From Gnetum montanum (lineage: Eukaryota > Streptophyta > Gnetopsida > Gnetales > Gnetaceae), in the NCBI GenBank assembly GCA_015680685.1, contig MNCI01015922.1, positions 469,655 to 533,654 of the forward strand: a stretch of DNA of 64,000 nt, written 5' to 3'. Positions 1-12,419 of the stretch are shown in pieces. Both the position numbers and the translations under genes were made by a program. Below the pieces are notes generated by a model, which saw only the letters and a program-made list of their open reading frames with translations, was not told the origin of the DNA and did no database searches. Position 1 is the stretch's first letter; every line of letters starts with the position of its first letter.

Positions 1-580
1 ACGGGTGTGTACGGCTAGTTAAGGAATCGATTGCTCATCGCGATTAGTCTCTCACCCTTAAACTCCTAGAAGTGGAACGAGTACGACTTGATTACGAGCA
101 TTTAAGTGTGACTGCTTGGTAGCCCAGTGGTGTAGCTAGGGGGATCTACGCTTGGTAACCCAGTGGCGTATTTGGGATCTACGCTTGGTAATCCCAGTGG
201 GGTACCTAGGCCTATGCTTGGTAGTCCCAGTGGCAATCGTGCACGAAGTCCAAGATGTGTATGGTTGATCAAGGAATCGGTTGCTCGTCGCACTTAGGCT
301 AGATTAGATTCTCTTCCCCTTTTCCTCTTAGCTTAGATTTAGTTAAATATTATTTTCCACTGCCATCAGGAGTAGCGTAGAATTAGGACACATCATACAC
401 CTCATCTAGACTAAACCATACGTGACATATGCAAAACTAGTCTAGATGGGAAGATAGCGAACTGCGACCTAAGGCTAACTATCTAGATGCCACAACTAGT
501 CCATCTGCGGAGTTCGACCGGATCACGCGTGCAACGCTTATTTCGTATGGTTGAGTGTAGGGGTACCTCGCCACTCATCA
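1..580 (+). mobile_element. Athila-type LTR, 3' part (element G)
   Basis: The last bases, GGGGTACCTCGCCACTCATCA-like and ending at 580, match the 3' ends of the four better-defined Athila-type LTRs in this window (16754, 25065, 31109 and, reversed, 36812). No primer-binding site follows 580, so this is a 3' LTR or solo LTR whose start lies left of the window. The sequence after 580 resumes the repeat vocabulary of element E, so G appears inserted in E; the other side of the insertion is not visible. A stretch at about 5-47 recurs at about 252-296, showing an internal duplication of roughly 248 bp. Confidence 0.75.
114..233 (+). repeat. LTR minisatellite, four ~33-bp units
   Basis: Four copies of a unit starting GCTTGGTAACCCAGTGG begin near 114, 150, 183 and 216 (spacing 36, 33, 33). 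The same word occurs two or three times at the equivalent place in the LTRs of elements A, B and F, so copy number varies between related LTRs. A 63-residue minus-strand ORF across it (GLPSVDP repeats) is only a translation of the repeat. Confidence 0.8.
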
Positions 581-2330
581 CACATTAAGCATGGAAGCCC
601 AAACATGGAAAAAGGGGGGAAAGTTAAAAAAATGCCATGTCAACCTTGAAACAATGAAATTTTGACATTAAGTAAAACCTACTTGCATTGTTGAAATTAG
701 CTAAAAATCACCAAAAATATTTTTCTGCATTTTTCCACACTGAGCATGGAAGCCTTGACATGGAAAAAGTGGGGGAAGCCCAGAAACCACTCATCAATCT
801 TCAAGACAGCTAAATTTTGACACCAGGCATTGACCATCATCGTTAGTAACCTTAGGAGTTTACATGCATGACCAAAAGTGACAATAAAGCACCAACAAGA
901 TTTTCCCCCAAATTTTCACATTAATCATGGAAGCCCCAGCATGGAAAGATGGGAGGAAATCCAAAAAACACTTCAAAAATCTCTAAAATGCTCAATTGTA
1001 TCTTCAAACCCTAATCCTTGAGCTTGGTAGCCCCGACAGTTGACATGCAAAGTTGATTGATGTCAAAATTGGTCAAAAATTCATTTTCCCTTATTTTCCA
1101 TGTTGAGCTCTTTATCCCTAGCGTGGAAGAATGGGGGGAAGCCAAAAAACTACTTAGAGATCCTCAAAATTGCCAAAACTTGACACCAAACCCTAGTCCT
1201 CAATCTTGGTAGCCCTAGAGGTTGACATGCAAAGTTAATTAAGGTCAAAATTGGTTAAAAATCTATTCCCCCTTATTTTCCACACTGTGCTTTCTATCCC
1301 CCAGCATGGATGAAAGGGGGGAAGCCAAAAAATCACTTAGGAATGCCCAAAACTATGAAATTTTGGCCTAGATCCATAGCCCTTAACCCTGATAACCCTG
1401 AGAGGTAACATGCATGGTCGATTGTGACTCAAATTGGCCTAGATCTAGGATTATTACTTCTTTCAAATTGGAGTAATCTTCCTAGCATAGAAACAAGGAA
1501 GAGGAAGTTGCTTTCCACCTTTGGAGGCAAGATGACACTTCCGAAAAACAAAGATCTTTGCCAGAGAAGCCTAGGCCCTCACAACCTCAAGATTTTACTT
1601 GTTTGATTTTTCCTAACTTCAAAAAACCCATTTCCCCCATTCTTCCACACTAAAGTAACTCCCCTAGCATGGAAATGAGGTGGTGGGGGGGAACACGAGG
1701 AGGGAAGACCTTAAGAACCCTTAAATAACCTTCAAACATGCCCAAAATTAGCTAGAAACTTGCAAAATCAAAGTCTGTAGTCCTAGGGGTCTAGAAACTT
1801 GGTCAAAGTACCTCAAAACCACTTTGAATTCATCAAAAAAGGGTTCCCCTATTTTTTCATGCTAAGGATACTATACCCAGCATGGAAAGGGGTGGGGGGG
1901 TTGGGGGGAGAAAGTCATTTCAACACCTATAAGCTCTCAAAATGATCTCAAACTTCCTTAGAACAAAGTCAAGAGGTGCACAAGTTCCAGATCTGAACTC
2001 CAGCCAACTGTTTGATCATGTTTGACCTTATTTTTACTTGGATTTTGGTTCCCTATGTTTAACCCTCCTCTTTTCTATGCTGGCCAGTGTGGAAAAAAAG
2101 GGGGAAAACTTCAGAACTTGCTTTTTGGCCTTTATAGACCTTTGGGGAGCCCAATTTTGATGGATCTGACCTTGTGCTACCTTAGGAAGGTCCCAAGACT
2201 TCAATTTTGGGCCTTTGAACATCCCAAAATATATATTCCTTGGTTTCCAAACTAAGGGTCCTTGTTTCCATGTTGAGCTTAACGTGGAAGCCTCAAAGCA
2301 CTTGATTTTTAGGTATAGATAGCCCAGAAA
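581..2330 (+). repeat. Degenerate ~180-bp repeats in the pre-RT spacer of E
   Basis: A recurring block pairs TTTTCCACACTGAGCATGG with a following CATGGAAAAAGGGGGGAA. It occurs near 590, 737, 915, 1099, 1279, 1640, 1860 and 2265, at irregular steps of about 150-400 bp, with diverged filler between copies. The same words (CCCCTAGCATGGAAG, AGTGTGGAAG) occur at 7060-7800 inside E's own LTR. I see no coding region here; short ORFs at 1424-1606 and 2022-2255 run through repeat units. Confidence 0.7.
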
Positions 2331-2672
2331 TAGGCTTGACTAATGCTTAACCTTACCTAATAGCCTTATGGCCTTAAAAAATGGCTCACTAAGGCCTAAA
2401 ACTAGCAAAAATTAATCATTTTTTACCTATATTAACCAAATTTTATCATATATGGCCTTTTTTACTTGATTTTTAACTTATTAAGTAATGTTTTGGATTG
2501 TTTTTTAGACTTATATTGTCTTATGGACATGGTTGACCTTCTATGGCCTTTATACAGCTCTATATGTTCTGTTTGTTTTATTACAACTCTATTTTCTTTT
2601 GTTTGGCCTTTAAATGGTATCAAATAGTGGGGTTTGATGTTCCCTAACCACCATTTGACACGACATGACCAT
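2331..2672 (+). other. AT-rich spacer of E, no gene seen
   Basis: This stretch is rich in short words such as GGCCTTA and TTGACC that anticipate the following minisatellite. I find no ORF or RNA gene. Confidence 0.5.
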
Positions 2673-2820
2673 GGCCTGCTAAGGCCTTAAACTAGCATCA
2701 TAGTCCAGAAAGACTATAAACTAGCATCATGGCTTGCTAAGGCCTTAAAGTGGCATCACAGTCCACCGAGACTATAAACTAGCATCATGACCTGCTAAGG
2801 CCTTAAATTGGAAAAATTGT
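2673..2820 (+). repeat. 29-bp minisatellite upstream of E RT
   Basis: Five units start near 2673, 2702, 2731, 2760 and 2789, an exact 29-bp step. Units alternate between a GGCCTGCTAAGGCCTTAAAC type and an AGTCCA...GACTATAAAC type, so the higher-order unit is 58 bp. All end in a CTAGCATCAT-like tail. The core word (CTTAAACTAGCA) is the one found in the arrays of element D and downstream of E's integrase. Confidence 0.85.
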
Positions 2821-3059
2821 GACCTTTATTGATCATTTGTGGCCTCACTGTTTATATTTTCCTTTGTTTGACCCTTATGTAACCTTTATTCACCTCTATT
2901 ATACTTTTCCAAATTGACCTCATCTCATTAATGACCTTGACTGCATTAGATTGCATATGTGTTATGGCATATTAACATTATTTATTCACTTTTACCTCGG
3001 TGCCACTTAATATGCTTTTGGTTCATATGCAAGATCAAAGTATGAGTACTTAGGAGTAA

Positions 3060-6000
3060 ATAGTTTGCCTTTGTGTCTACATGGACCTCATAGTTATATT
3101 AAACTGTGTATGAACTATGATTGTCTAGATTTTGAGCCTGAGAGTCTTGTAGACCACATAGCCTCAATAGAGAAGCCTCTATAATGGCCTGAAAACCTAG
3201 CCAAATCCCTTGACTTAGAAGCAAGAGACATAACTGAAGACCCTTTAGTGGAGGTTCCTATCAAAACACACAGTGATAAGGAGAACACCCTTAAATTATG
3301 TTCCTCACTAGAGCCTCAATGTGCCCAGGACATTACCAAAGTCTTACAAAACAACATTAAGGTGTTTGCCTAGTCATATGAAGATATGTCAAACTTAGAC
3401 CCATGTCTAGTCCAACACAACATCATACTGGATCATAGCATTAGACTAGTTAAGCAAAAAGTATGCAAGATTAGACCTGATTCAGCCATGGTAGTCCACG
3501 ATGAAATCTCAAAGCTCTACTAAGCATGTTTCATTAGGGCTGTCGATTATGCAGAATGGGTATCCAACATAGTGGTAGTCCCTAAGAAAAATGGGATTAT
3601 CCATATTTGCATTGATTTTTGAGACCTAGATAAAGCCACTATCAAGGATGATTTTCCTTTGCCTAGTATTGATTAACTTATCAATAGTACAACTAGACAA
3701 GCCTTGTTGTCCTTTATGGATGGATTCTCAAAATATAATCAAATAGGATTAACCTAGAGCACCAACTGAGCATAACCTTTATGATCCCATGGGGTACTTT
3801 TTGTTATACCATGATGCCCTTTGGCCTCAAGAACACCAGAGCAAGATACTAGAGAGCTATGACCTATATCTTTAGTGATTACATGTTAGGTTTTGTTAAT
3901 GATTATGTAGATGACATAGCTATGAAGTCTAAAATAGCTAATGATCATGCCAATGACCTAGATCTTGTGCTTAAATGATGCCTCAAATAAGAGCTTAGGC
4001 TTAATCCTAAGAAGTGTATCTTTGGTATTAAAACTAGTAAGATGCTGGGCATTGTAGTCCCTAAGGTAGGGATACGCATAGATCCTGATAAGGTTAAGGT
4101 CATATCCAAATTGGTAGCACCTACCAACCTTAAAGAGCTTCGGGGATTACAAGGTAGACTATAATTTATTTATAGGTTTATCGCTAAGCTTATGGATAAG
4201 TTACAACCCATGCATCACTTGCTTAAGAAATGAGTTCACTATGAGTGGACGACTCAATGCCAAGAAGCCTTTGAAAACTATAAGCAAGAATTAACACAGC
4301 TACCTATAGTCTATCCTATGCAAGAGGGTAAATTATTTTACATTTATCTCACTATTTTTGATACCTCCATTGCCTTCTACTTCGTTAGAAACATGATGAC
4401 GAAAGAGAAATGCCTATATAATACCTTAGCCATGAATTAGTAGCCCATGAGACCCAATACATTTAAGTGGAGAAGAATTGCCTAGCATTAGTCTTCTCTT
4501 TTAAGAAATGAAGACACTACCTCTTTAGAAGCCAAGTTAATGTAATTTTCAAGGACAACATACTCAGAGCTATAACCACCAACATCTACAAAAGTAGTTG
4601 TGTAGCTCGATGGAAAGCCATAACTACAGAGTTTGACTTGCATTACATCTTTTAGTCCTCAACAAAAGATCAAGCTATAATCATACACGTCACAGTTTCA
4701 CCTATTGATGTCCAAGTAGCCATAGATTTTGAGTTCCCTGATGAACACATTAACATAGTTAGCTGAGTGCATGAGGGTTATGAGCTGGTCATGAACTTTG
4801 ATGGAGCTTCAACTGCCCATGGGACCAGTGCTGCCATCATAACATTCCCATTTGGTGAAATCCAACCTTTTTCCTATTGTTTTGAGCTCTCATGTATCAA
4901 CAACATAGTAGAATATAAGGGTTTGATTAGAGGGATGACAGTAGCTTGTGACTTAGGAATTAGATGCCTAGCTATCAAAGGTGATTCACAACTTGTGGTT
5001 AACCAAGTAATCAAAGTCTATGCATGCAAAGTTAAGCACTTACAACCATACTAACCTAGGAAAGCAATTATTACAACAATTCATATATGTTGATATCCAA
5101 CACATACCTCAAAAAAAATGTGATAGCTAATGCAATTGCAACATTAGCCCTTAGTGTGACACTAGATGTGTTTAGCAAGTTGCCCACCTTAACTGTTGAT
5201 TGTGCTACTCCCATCACATAAAACATTGAGGATACCTTTGTGGCCATCATTCATACTGCTCCTTCCAAGGAGTGGTATGACGATATTAAATTTTACCTTA
5301 TGCATGATGAATCCTCACAGGGCTTGACTACTTCTTAGAAGGATGTCATATGCAAGTGGTCAAAGCAGTATGTCATTGTAGATGATAACACATTATGTTA
5401 ACAATCTTATGATGGAAAATTCCTAAAGTGCTTAGGAAAAATTAAAGTAAAAACAATCCTAGAGGAGCTTCACGAGGGTGTTTGTGATGGACATATAGGA
5501 TCTATAGCCATGGTCGCTAAGATTAGATGGTTAGGCTACTATTAGCCCCATATGAAAAATGACTACCTGCAAAACGTTAAGTGATGCGACACATGCCAAC
5601 AATATAGCAACTTGATACATGTATCACTAATTGAGTTTCATATGACCTAGATAACATGGTTGTTTCAATGATGGGGGCTGGATATCATTGAACCCATAAT
5701 GCCTAAATCTATCACAGGGCATAGCTTCATCATCACTACAACTAAATACTTTACCAAGTGGGTTGAAGTTATTCCCCTAAGGAAGACCACATCTAAACAA
5801 GTTTTCAAGTTTATCCTAGACAACATTGTAGCTCATTTTGGCATATGCATGACCATAGTTATAGAAAATGGACCTCAACTTAGCAACCAAGAAACCAAGG
5901 ATTTTTGTCATAGCCTAGGCATTAAGCATTCTTTCTCATTGCCTTACTACCCTCAAGCTAATGGATGAGCAAAAGTGAGCAACAAGGCCATCATCAACTT

Positions 6001-6482
6001 GCTTAAGAAGATGCTCAACAATAGTAAGTGGAATTGGCATGAGCAACTTATCTATGCATTATGCTGGAATGACCTCTTATAGCCTTATTTATGGTTCTGA
6101 AGCTATTTTACTTATTGAATTGTAGGTACCATTGCTCTGAGTAGCCTTGACCAACTTCATCAATGATGAGCAAAGCAAGGAGTTGTGGACAACAGCATTG
6201 GATTCAATGGAGTGGCACATGCAAGTGTTTACTCACATCAAGCACTATCAAGAGAGGCAGAAGCAATAACATCACCATAGCTTGACCATGCACAAGATTA
6301 AGGAAGGGGACCTTGTCCTCAAGGTCATCCATGAGTATGCAAAAACATTCTTAGTTAATTGGGAAGGGTCCTTTCTTATCACCAGAGCCTGTGAAGATAG
6401 AACATTTGGAATAGCCAATATGAATGGGAATGAGCTAGCCAATCCGATCAAGCATTCCTATCTAAAGCCATACTACATGTAG
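3060..6482 (+). pseudogene. E pol: RT - RNase H - second RNase H - integrase (decayed)
   Basis: This is the reverse transcriptase, RNase H and integrase polyprotein of a Tat/Ogre-type Ty3/gypsy element, which copies element RNA and inserts the cDNA. RT carries FPLPSID, SFMDGFS and the active-site YVDD at 3904-3915, followed by GLQGRL. A gypsy RNase H follows, then a second RNase H (MNFDGAS at about 4788, NNIVEYKG at about 4900, GDSQLVVNQ at about 4981) that marks the Tat lineage; its catalytic D, E and D are still present. The integrase core spans about 5650-6050 (TKWVEVIP). The aspartate expected in VTDNGP is changed (VIENGP, about 5863). A C-terminal GDLVLKV...NWEGSF segment ends at 6482. 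Many in-frame stops and at least one frameshift near 3750 make it non-functional. Confidence 0.9.
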
Positions 6483-6517
6483 TTGATGAATTGTCAACAA
6501 GTGGGCCTACTTTCAAT

Positions 6518-6604
6518 AGTCCACTACGACCTTAAACTAACAACATGGCTTGCCAAGTCCTTAAACTGGTACCATGGCATACCATGACCTTAAACTAGCA
6601 ACAT
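6518..6604 (+). repeat. 29-bp minisatellite downstream of E integrase
   Basis: Three units start near 6518, 6547 and 6576, again at a 29-bp step, each carrying a CCTTAAACTRRYA core. It sits just after the pol stop at 6482, the same position as the larger array after D's integrase. Confidence 0.8.
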
Positions 6605-6733
6605 TGGTGACTTGGATAACTTGATTCTCATGTGGCCTTTATGCATTGTAATGTTATAATATGCAGTGGTGTTTTGTATTCTTTGTCAGTGCCTCTTAGG
6701 TCAATCCTCCAAACACCAACAAAGAGGGACCAT

Positions 6734-8258
6734 TGAAAAACCACAAAATTTTACATGTTATAATCAATCTTCATCATGTGGCTTTCATCCCATGGAACCT
6801 GAGGAAAAATTTCATTGTAGATGTGAAAGTTGTAATCCACAATGGGCAATTTCACATATTTTATACTTTTGGGACTAAAAAATGCCTCATAAGTGGTCAA
6901 AGCCTCATTCCCTAAGTGAAAAAAGTCACCTAGTATTTATATTTGGGCTTGAAAAAGTCAAGAATGCCTTTTGGAATGCCAAAAAGGTAATTTGATGGGT
7001 TTTATGGGCGGTAGACATTTTTCTACTCTAAAAACACATGCAAGAAGGTAGATCTCACCTACCCCTAGTGTGGAAGAATGGAGGATTTGAAAACTTTTTG
7101 CCCTTTCAATGTTGAGACCAAAGGCACATTTTAGAAACTCCCTGCCCCCCAAACTAGAAATTTTCCCCCTAGCCTAGAAAGTTTTTCCCCTAGTGTGGAA
7201 AATTCAATCCCCTAGCATGGAAGCCATAAGAAGTAAAATTCATTAAGTTGTGCACTTCAATGTTGACCAGCCACTTCAACAAGCATGGTGGAGAGCGTAG
7301 CATGGAAAATTCATCTCCAGTGTGGAAGGGGTGCCTTGGTTACTATTTTTAGAAAACAAAATATCCATGGGGGAAGCACTTACTATTTTTAGTAACCCCA
7401 AAAATTTGGGTGCTCATTTTACCTAAATTTGGTAGCCAATTTACAGCAAAATTACATCAAATTTGCAGCCCCATTTATGGCCCAAAGATGTTATAAAAGC
7501 TAGCCTCCAACACCATTAAGAGGTTCTTAGTTCCAGAATTTTGGAGTAGGTCCCACATTTTTAACAAGGTTGAGAAAAATTTTGACAAAGTAATTTTGAC
7601 AAGAAAAAATTTTCATACACACAACTCCATGCCTAGGGCATTTTCAGGCGCTCAAGAGCTTTGGCAAGTTCCCATACTTGCAATGTCTTAAACCCCAGTG
7701 TGGAAGCATTGAGGTCTTAAGAGTTGGTGGATTTTGATGTTAACACTGCACTTCTGGGATTCCAAACCTAGTGTGGAGCAACTTGGCATCCAAATATTCC
7801 CCCTTTCTTAGCCCCACAGTAGCAACCAAATTGTAGATCCAAGGTTGAAGTAGTGAAGGAAGGTCTTATAGCATTACAAGTAGCTTGGCACCTAGATTGT
7901 GGAGTAGATCATGTTGGCTTCAATGAGCTATTGAATTCTTGTATAAGTGGATCCTCTTTTTTGCTCATCTAGGCACCATTTGTACACATTTCTCTAACTT
8001 ATTTTTTATTCTTTTTCTCAATAAAGTCTTAAGTTTTGAGTTTTGTGTTCAAAGATAAATTTACTATTTGTGAATTATTCGAATTTTTTTATATTTCTAT
8101 GTTTTGCATCTCTCTCAAGTCCCTAGTTGATCAGCTGGACTAGCTAGGGCACCCCAAACCCCATTTTTATCATGAAGGCCTTGGGGGTTTGGGGTTGAGC
8201 AACTACTTGTGTTGAGGATCCTTGGTTCCCATTCCAACAATCGAGGTTTTCAGTCACA
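6734..8258 (+). mobile_element. 3' LTR of Tat/Ogre element E
   Basis: The start TGAAAAACCAC follows a purine-rich tract (AAAGAGGGACCAT) and aligns with the start of D's LTR (TGAAACACCATC at 54526). The end, CAGTCACA near 8258, aligns with D's LTR end CAGTCACTACA. The body is about 1.5 kb. A TATA-like TTATAAAAGC lies at 7491-7500. Words such as CCCCTAGTGTGGAA repeat at 7060-7800 and match the pre-RT spacer of the same element. The LTR has no counterpart in this window because the 5' end is outside it. Confidence 0.75.
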
Positions 8259-9102
8259 ATAGGTGATATGAAAGATGAATATCTTGATGATTTGAGAGGG
8301 TTATGTAGTGAGTAAATACTTGATACAAAGATCTTTCAAAAATATACCTACTTTCAAAATTTGTAACTCATTTAAGTTGATTTGATAGTTAAAATTTGTT
8401 ACATAATAGTGGCCCCGAATATGATTGTTCAACTTCTTGGATTAATGAATTGGTAAATATGATGAATTGATGATGGATGATGAAAGTTATTAGAGTGGAA
8501 AAGTTCATAACATAATCTATCTTATTATTGTAGCATTAATTTACCTCAATGGCATCAATGTCATTTCTTACAAAATGAGTTGCTAAGATATTTATAGCCA
8601 TATGATGGAGCCATAACAAAATAAGATGGGACAAGCCTATTTTATGGAAAATTAGGCTAGAAATTCAAAAGACATGATAGATTGGGATCATTCTCTAATT
8701 GCATTTGCCCATCAATATTTTTTCTAAAAGAAAAGTAATGAAGATTTCGATCTTTTCTTTTATGGAAAAAGATTTCAAATTAGCTTTAAATGGCTTTGAT
8801 ACTTATGTTACAAAGGAGCTTGGCTTGACTTGATCTTTGACTTTTCTTGAAGTTTGGAATTTGTCTTCATTCTTTTACTTATTTTTGCTATATTTCTATC
8901 CATAAATTTGGAATTCTATCACTTTGAATTTGGGCTTACTGAATTCACTTTTCTGTCTATTTTGGAATCCACATCATGGGTGAGTGAATGGAGTGTAAGT
9001 TACCAAAGTGCATACTAGAACTGACATCTTATGCAAATGCCTACTTTGCTTGTTACTTTTCTTGGCATCTTATTAAATCTTATTATGTTGGAATTTAATT
9101 TT
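8259..9102. other. AT-rich flank, nothing recognised
   Basis: This stretch lies between the end of E and the target duplication of B. I see no conserved ORF, LTR end or RNA gene. It is the left flank into which B inserted; its continuation should be at 31115. Confidence 0.6.
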
Positions 9103-9107
9103 TTAAC

Positions 9108-9758
9108 TGATGAGTTGTAGATTGGTCATGTTGATAAGGCCTCATCTACTAGGCCCCGTTGACTAGGTTGCATTGACTAGAACTAGTCGACGCATGGTTT
9201 GATGCATTGATGTGGCCCTATCGATGTAGGGTTTGTTCTTGCCTATAAATACATGCCAACCCACCATGTTTAGACATGATCTTTTCATAGTGTAGTGAAG
9301 CTCTTGTAGTTTTTACATTCAAAAGTTAGAATATTTTCTTGAGTGCCCATAGTAAGAGTCATTGAGTGTATGGATCTTTGTTCAAGCACTATTATACTTG
9401 AGCATCACAATGTGTGTGGTGATAAAGATGAGCTTCTTGATAAACCTTGTAGTATTATGGATAACTTAAATGTTTTAGTCATGCATTTAATATTTTTAGT
9501 TATTTATTCAATGTTCTTCAGTAATTAAGCTAATTAAGTAATTAAGTGAGATAGGCTGAATAGCGATTAAGTAAACACATAAGTTCGACCGCTTCGAGCA
9601 TGTGTAGTTGAGAAGACAACAAATGTTCTCAACATCTAGTTTACTTCCTAGAGAACTAATGCATTAGAAAAATATAGAGTTCATGGAATTTGATTAAATC
9701 ATGTGTGAACGCTTTGTGATTCGTATGGTTGGACATAGGGGTACCTCGTCGCTCAACA
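9108..9758 (+). repeat. 5' LTR of element B
   Basis: TATA box TATAAATA lies at about 9244-9251. Compared with the 852-bp 3' LTR, this copy lacks about 270 bp between GCTTCGAGCAT and TGTAGTTG, including the TTGGTAATCC minisatellite; conversely it keeps a short stretch lost from the other copy. The AATAAA signal is altered here to GATAAA. The 61-residue ORF (9343-9528) is also open in the 3' LTR but lies in the conserved R/U5-like region. Confidence 0.9.
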
Positions 9759-9759
9759 T

Positions 9760-9777
9760 TAGCACTTTTGCTAAGGA
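9760..9777 (+). other. Degenerate primer-binding site of B
   Basis: TAGCACTTTTGCTAAGGA begins two bases after the LTR. It aligns with the tRNA-Asp type site TGGCGCCGTTGCCGGGGA used by Athila elements, with seven changes, nearly all transitions. Element A keeps a better copy at 16756. Confidence 0.6.
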
Positions 9778-9910
9778 CTCTTTTTGTTGAAATGTGAACT
9801 ATTTAGGATTAGTGAATATCATTAACATCATCAAATGAACCCTAAGGTCAAAATCATTCTCACACATAATGTAATCATAAAAGCACACTGATATTTTATT
9901 TTCTTGGAAA

Positions 9911-11713
9911 ATGTCTTCTTCTCATAGGTGTGACGATGCTAAACCAATGGTCCCACAAGAATGTAAGGTGATATATACTCATCCAGATGAGTATGTGCCT
10001 AATTTCACCTTCATTTTGCACTAGGATGAACAACTATGATGGCATCATATGGAAGGCAACATTGTAACACCTCCCCATAGATCTATGCTTGTGATGCTAC
10101 TTCAAGCTCTCAAGAAGTTAGGCATCCATGATCTTCAAGAGGAGTATGTTGTACATGATTATGACTACCAGGACTACTATCCCACTGAAACACATCAGAG
10201 AGATCTACACCAAGAGAAGCAACATAAGTTTGCAAAGGGGAAATGGTTCACCAATCCTTTGTTCTTATTTAACCAAAACAACAATGAGGATCCTCCCTCT
10301 GGGGGCTCTTAACATGAAAATTCTTCACCCCTTGTTACTGGTGATGGGGGTGTGGCCTTGAAATCATGGTCCACTATCAACAATGTAGGTTTAGGTAAAG
10401 ATGGTAGTCAAGGTAGGGGCTCAGACAAGCATCAAGATGATAAGGAATTTGATGAACGTGGTTGTGACCACTGAAGGCAAGTTGGTAGATATCATGATGA
10501 TAGCATTTCTTCTCCCTCTTCATCTTCTTCATTTGCATCTTCTTCTTCCTCTTCTTTTGATTCTAAAAAATGCTATAGAAGGAACAATTATGATGGAGGT
10601 GAGTAGTAGGACAATAATACTAATCACCATGCCCACAATAATCAAAGGGGTAATACAAGACATCATTGGCGACAACAAAATAATGATGATGATGAGCCTT
10701 TGTTGGCAACTCGAAGCATTCTTAACATTGTAGAGGCAGTCAATATCCTAACTAGGCATGTGAAAGATAGTTAGATCAAGCGCTTGGATATGAATAATAT
10801 TTCCAAATTTGAGGGGGGATATAACTCTGATCTGTAAAATCATCTACAAGCCTTTCATGATGCCTACACCTTAAAAAACATAGAAAATGATTGGCAGAAA
10901 TTGAAGCTATTCCACAGGAATTTCATCAAAGAGGCAGAATGCTGGTATCAGTCTTTGCAACTAGAATCCATTCATAGATGTAGTACCATGCTCAAACTAT
11001 TCAATGAAAAATACTATACATACTCGAGAGTGTCTAATCTAAGAAGGAAAATACAAGGCTAGAAACAGGGAGCACATGAACCCTTAGATGTTGCCATGGA
11101 TAGATATTATTCCCTCTTACATTAATGCCCTAATCATGATTATTTTCAGAGAAAATAACTCTACCGCATCATAGATGGCTTAGGGTAAAAACTAGAAGAG
11201 CTCTTAGGATGATTATTCAAACTAAGAGCTTATCAGGTATAAAGGTTGATAGAGTAGGTAGTGAAAGAAGAAGGTGAGTTGTGAAAGAAGAAAACTATAG
11301 AAGAATATAATAAGGATCCTTCCATCAGGAAAAGGGAGATTCGATTCTATGAGAAGGAGTCACCACTCAATGAGGTGGTGAACAGAAAAACCTTGTCCAT
11401 CCAAAAATCTATTTATGATATTTTAGAAAAGGTTGATAAATTATGGGACTATTTGGATGAAAAATTCCAAATTACTATGAAGATTGCTGAAGAATCCAAA
11501 GAGCAGAATAGTGATCACAATTGCATGAGGGGAAAAGAAGCTAAACGTGCCTACCACAGAGGTAAGGGCAAAGCTACTGTAGTAGAAGAAGTTATGGAGA
11601 AAAACTTTGATGATGATGTTGGGTGTGACATTTATCATTATGAACATTATAAGGAATGTTGCCTTATGGTGTTACACTTACAAGAGTCTAGGGTGTATGT
11701 GCTAAATCCTTGA
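9911..11713 (+). pseudogene. B gag (decayed)
   Basis: This is the capsid/nucleocapsid precursor of an Athila-like element, which would package element RNA into cytoplasmic particles. ATG at 9911 opens MSSSH..., as it does in element A (16887). The N-terminal part contains HPDEYVPNFTFIL and DYDYQDYYPTE. The capsid-like core at about 10785-11270 has SKFEGGYN, WQKLKLF, STMLKLFNEKYY and a CPNHDYFQ segment, which match Athila gag spacing. A lysine-rich tail (KEAKRAYHRGKGKATVVEE) ends near 11713. At least ten stops interrupt it, many at former CAG, CAA or CGA codons. A proline/tyrosine-rich linker continues to about 12430. Confidence 0.85.
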
Positions 11714-12419
11714 CTAGCATGGAGGCAAGCACCTAGAGAATTGCTTTATCCTCAAGGTAATCCAAGGTAATTCCACTAGCGACAACAAGCTTGCTATCCA
11801 AGTGGATCTCCACCACAACCATATGAGTAATACCAGTAGTGGAACCAATCATAGTCATGGGGAATGCCACTACTAAGATAGTAGTACCCTTACAAGCAAT
11901 TAGATCCATATGGGTACTATGTTCAGCAACCCATTTCTCCACAAAGCTTTGCAAGCCACACCTCATTCCAACATCACTATTATTCTCTGGAGTACCATCA
12001 AACTCATTCATCATCTACTTGAGGGAAGCACCCATATCCATACCACCCTTTGCATTTGTCTACACACATTCCCTTGCCCTCAACCGAGTTACCTCCTACT
12101 TTGTCCATGTAGGGCAAAATTCCCCCATAGCTGTATAATAAAATGTTATGAGGGCTATACATTTACAGTCGACCTTCCAACTAAGTGGTTTGGATAATCG
12201 ATCTAGAAAATGATCATTTTTCTGACCCTCACAACCTAATGCGGCTAGTTGCTCTATATCTCTAACACCCTCATCCTCTACATCAAACACATTTGAGAGC
12301 CCTTCAAACTAAATGCCCACTGAGATCTACACTGTGATGTTAACTCATTCTATCTTTGATTGGATCTAGGCTAGTAACCTTTCCATGAAAAGATTTGACC
12401 TAGGAAGTCCTCTTATTTA

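Larger units (their letters stand above)
581..8258 (+). mobile_element. Tat/Ogre-like element E, 3' portion
   Basis: From left to right this stretch has a repeat-rich spacer, a 29-bp minisatellite, a degenerate RT-RNaseH-second RNaseH-integrase block, a second 29-bp minisatellite, a purine-rich tract (about 6721-6733) and a 3' LTR. Its pol protein is closely similar to element D and shares D's layout, so the two belong to one family. The 5' LTR, gag, protease and any antisense gene would lie left of the window. No target duplication can be tested because only one end is present. Confidence 0.8.

Noticed and set aside
102-293. Minus-strand ORF of GLPSVDP repeats
   Set aside because: It is a translation of the 33-bp LTR minisatellite.
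8259-9107. Search for a host gene or tRNA in the flanks of B
   Set aside because: No open frame with recognisable motifs and no tRNA-like cloverleaf words were seen here or at 31115-36811.
9343-9528. 61-codon ORF in the B 5' LTR that is also open at 30465-30650
   Set aside because: It lies in the R/U5-like region, whose nucleotide sequence is conserved across all the LTRs, including those where the frame is broken (A). Conservation is better explained by RNA signals such as AATAAA.
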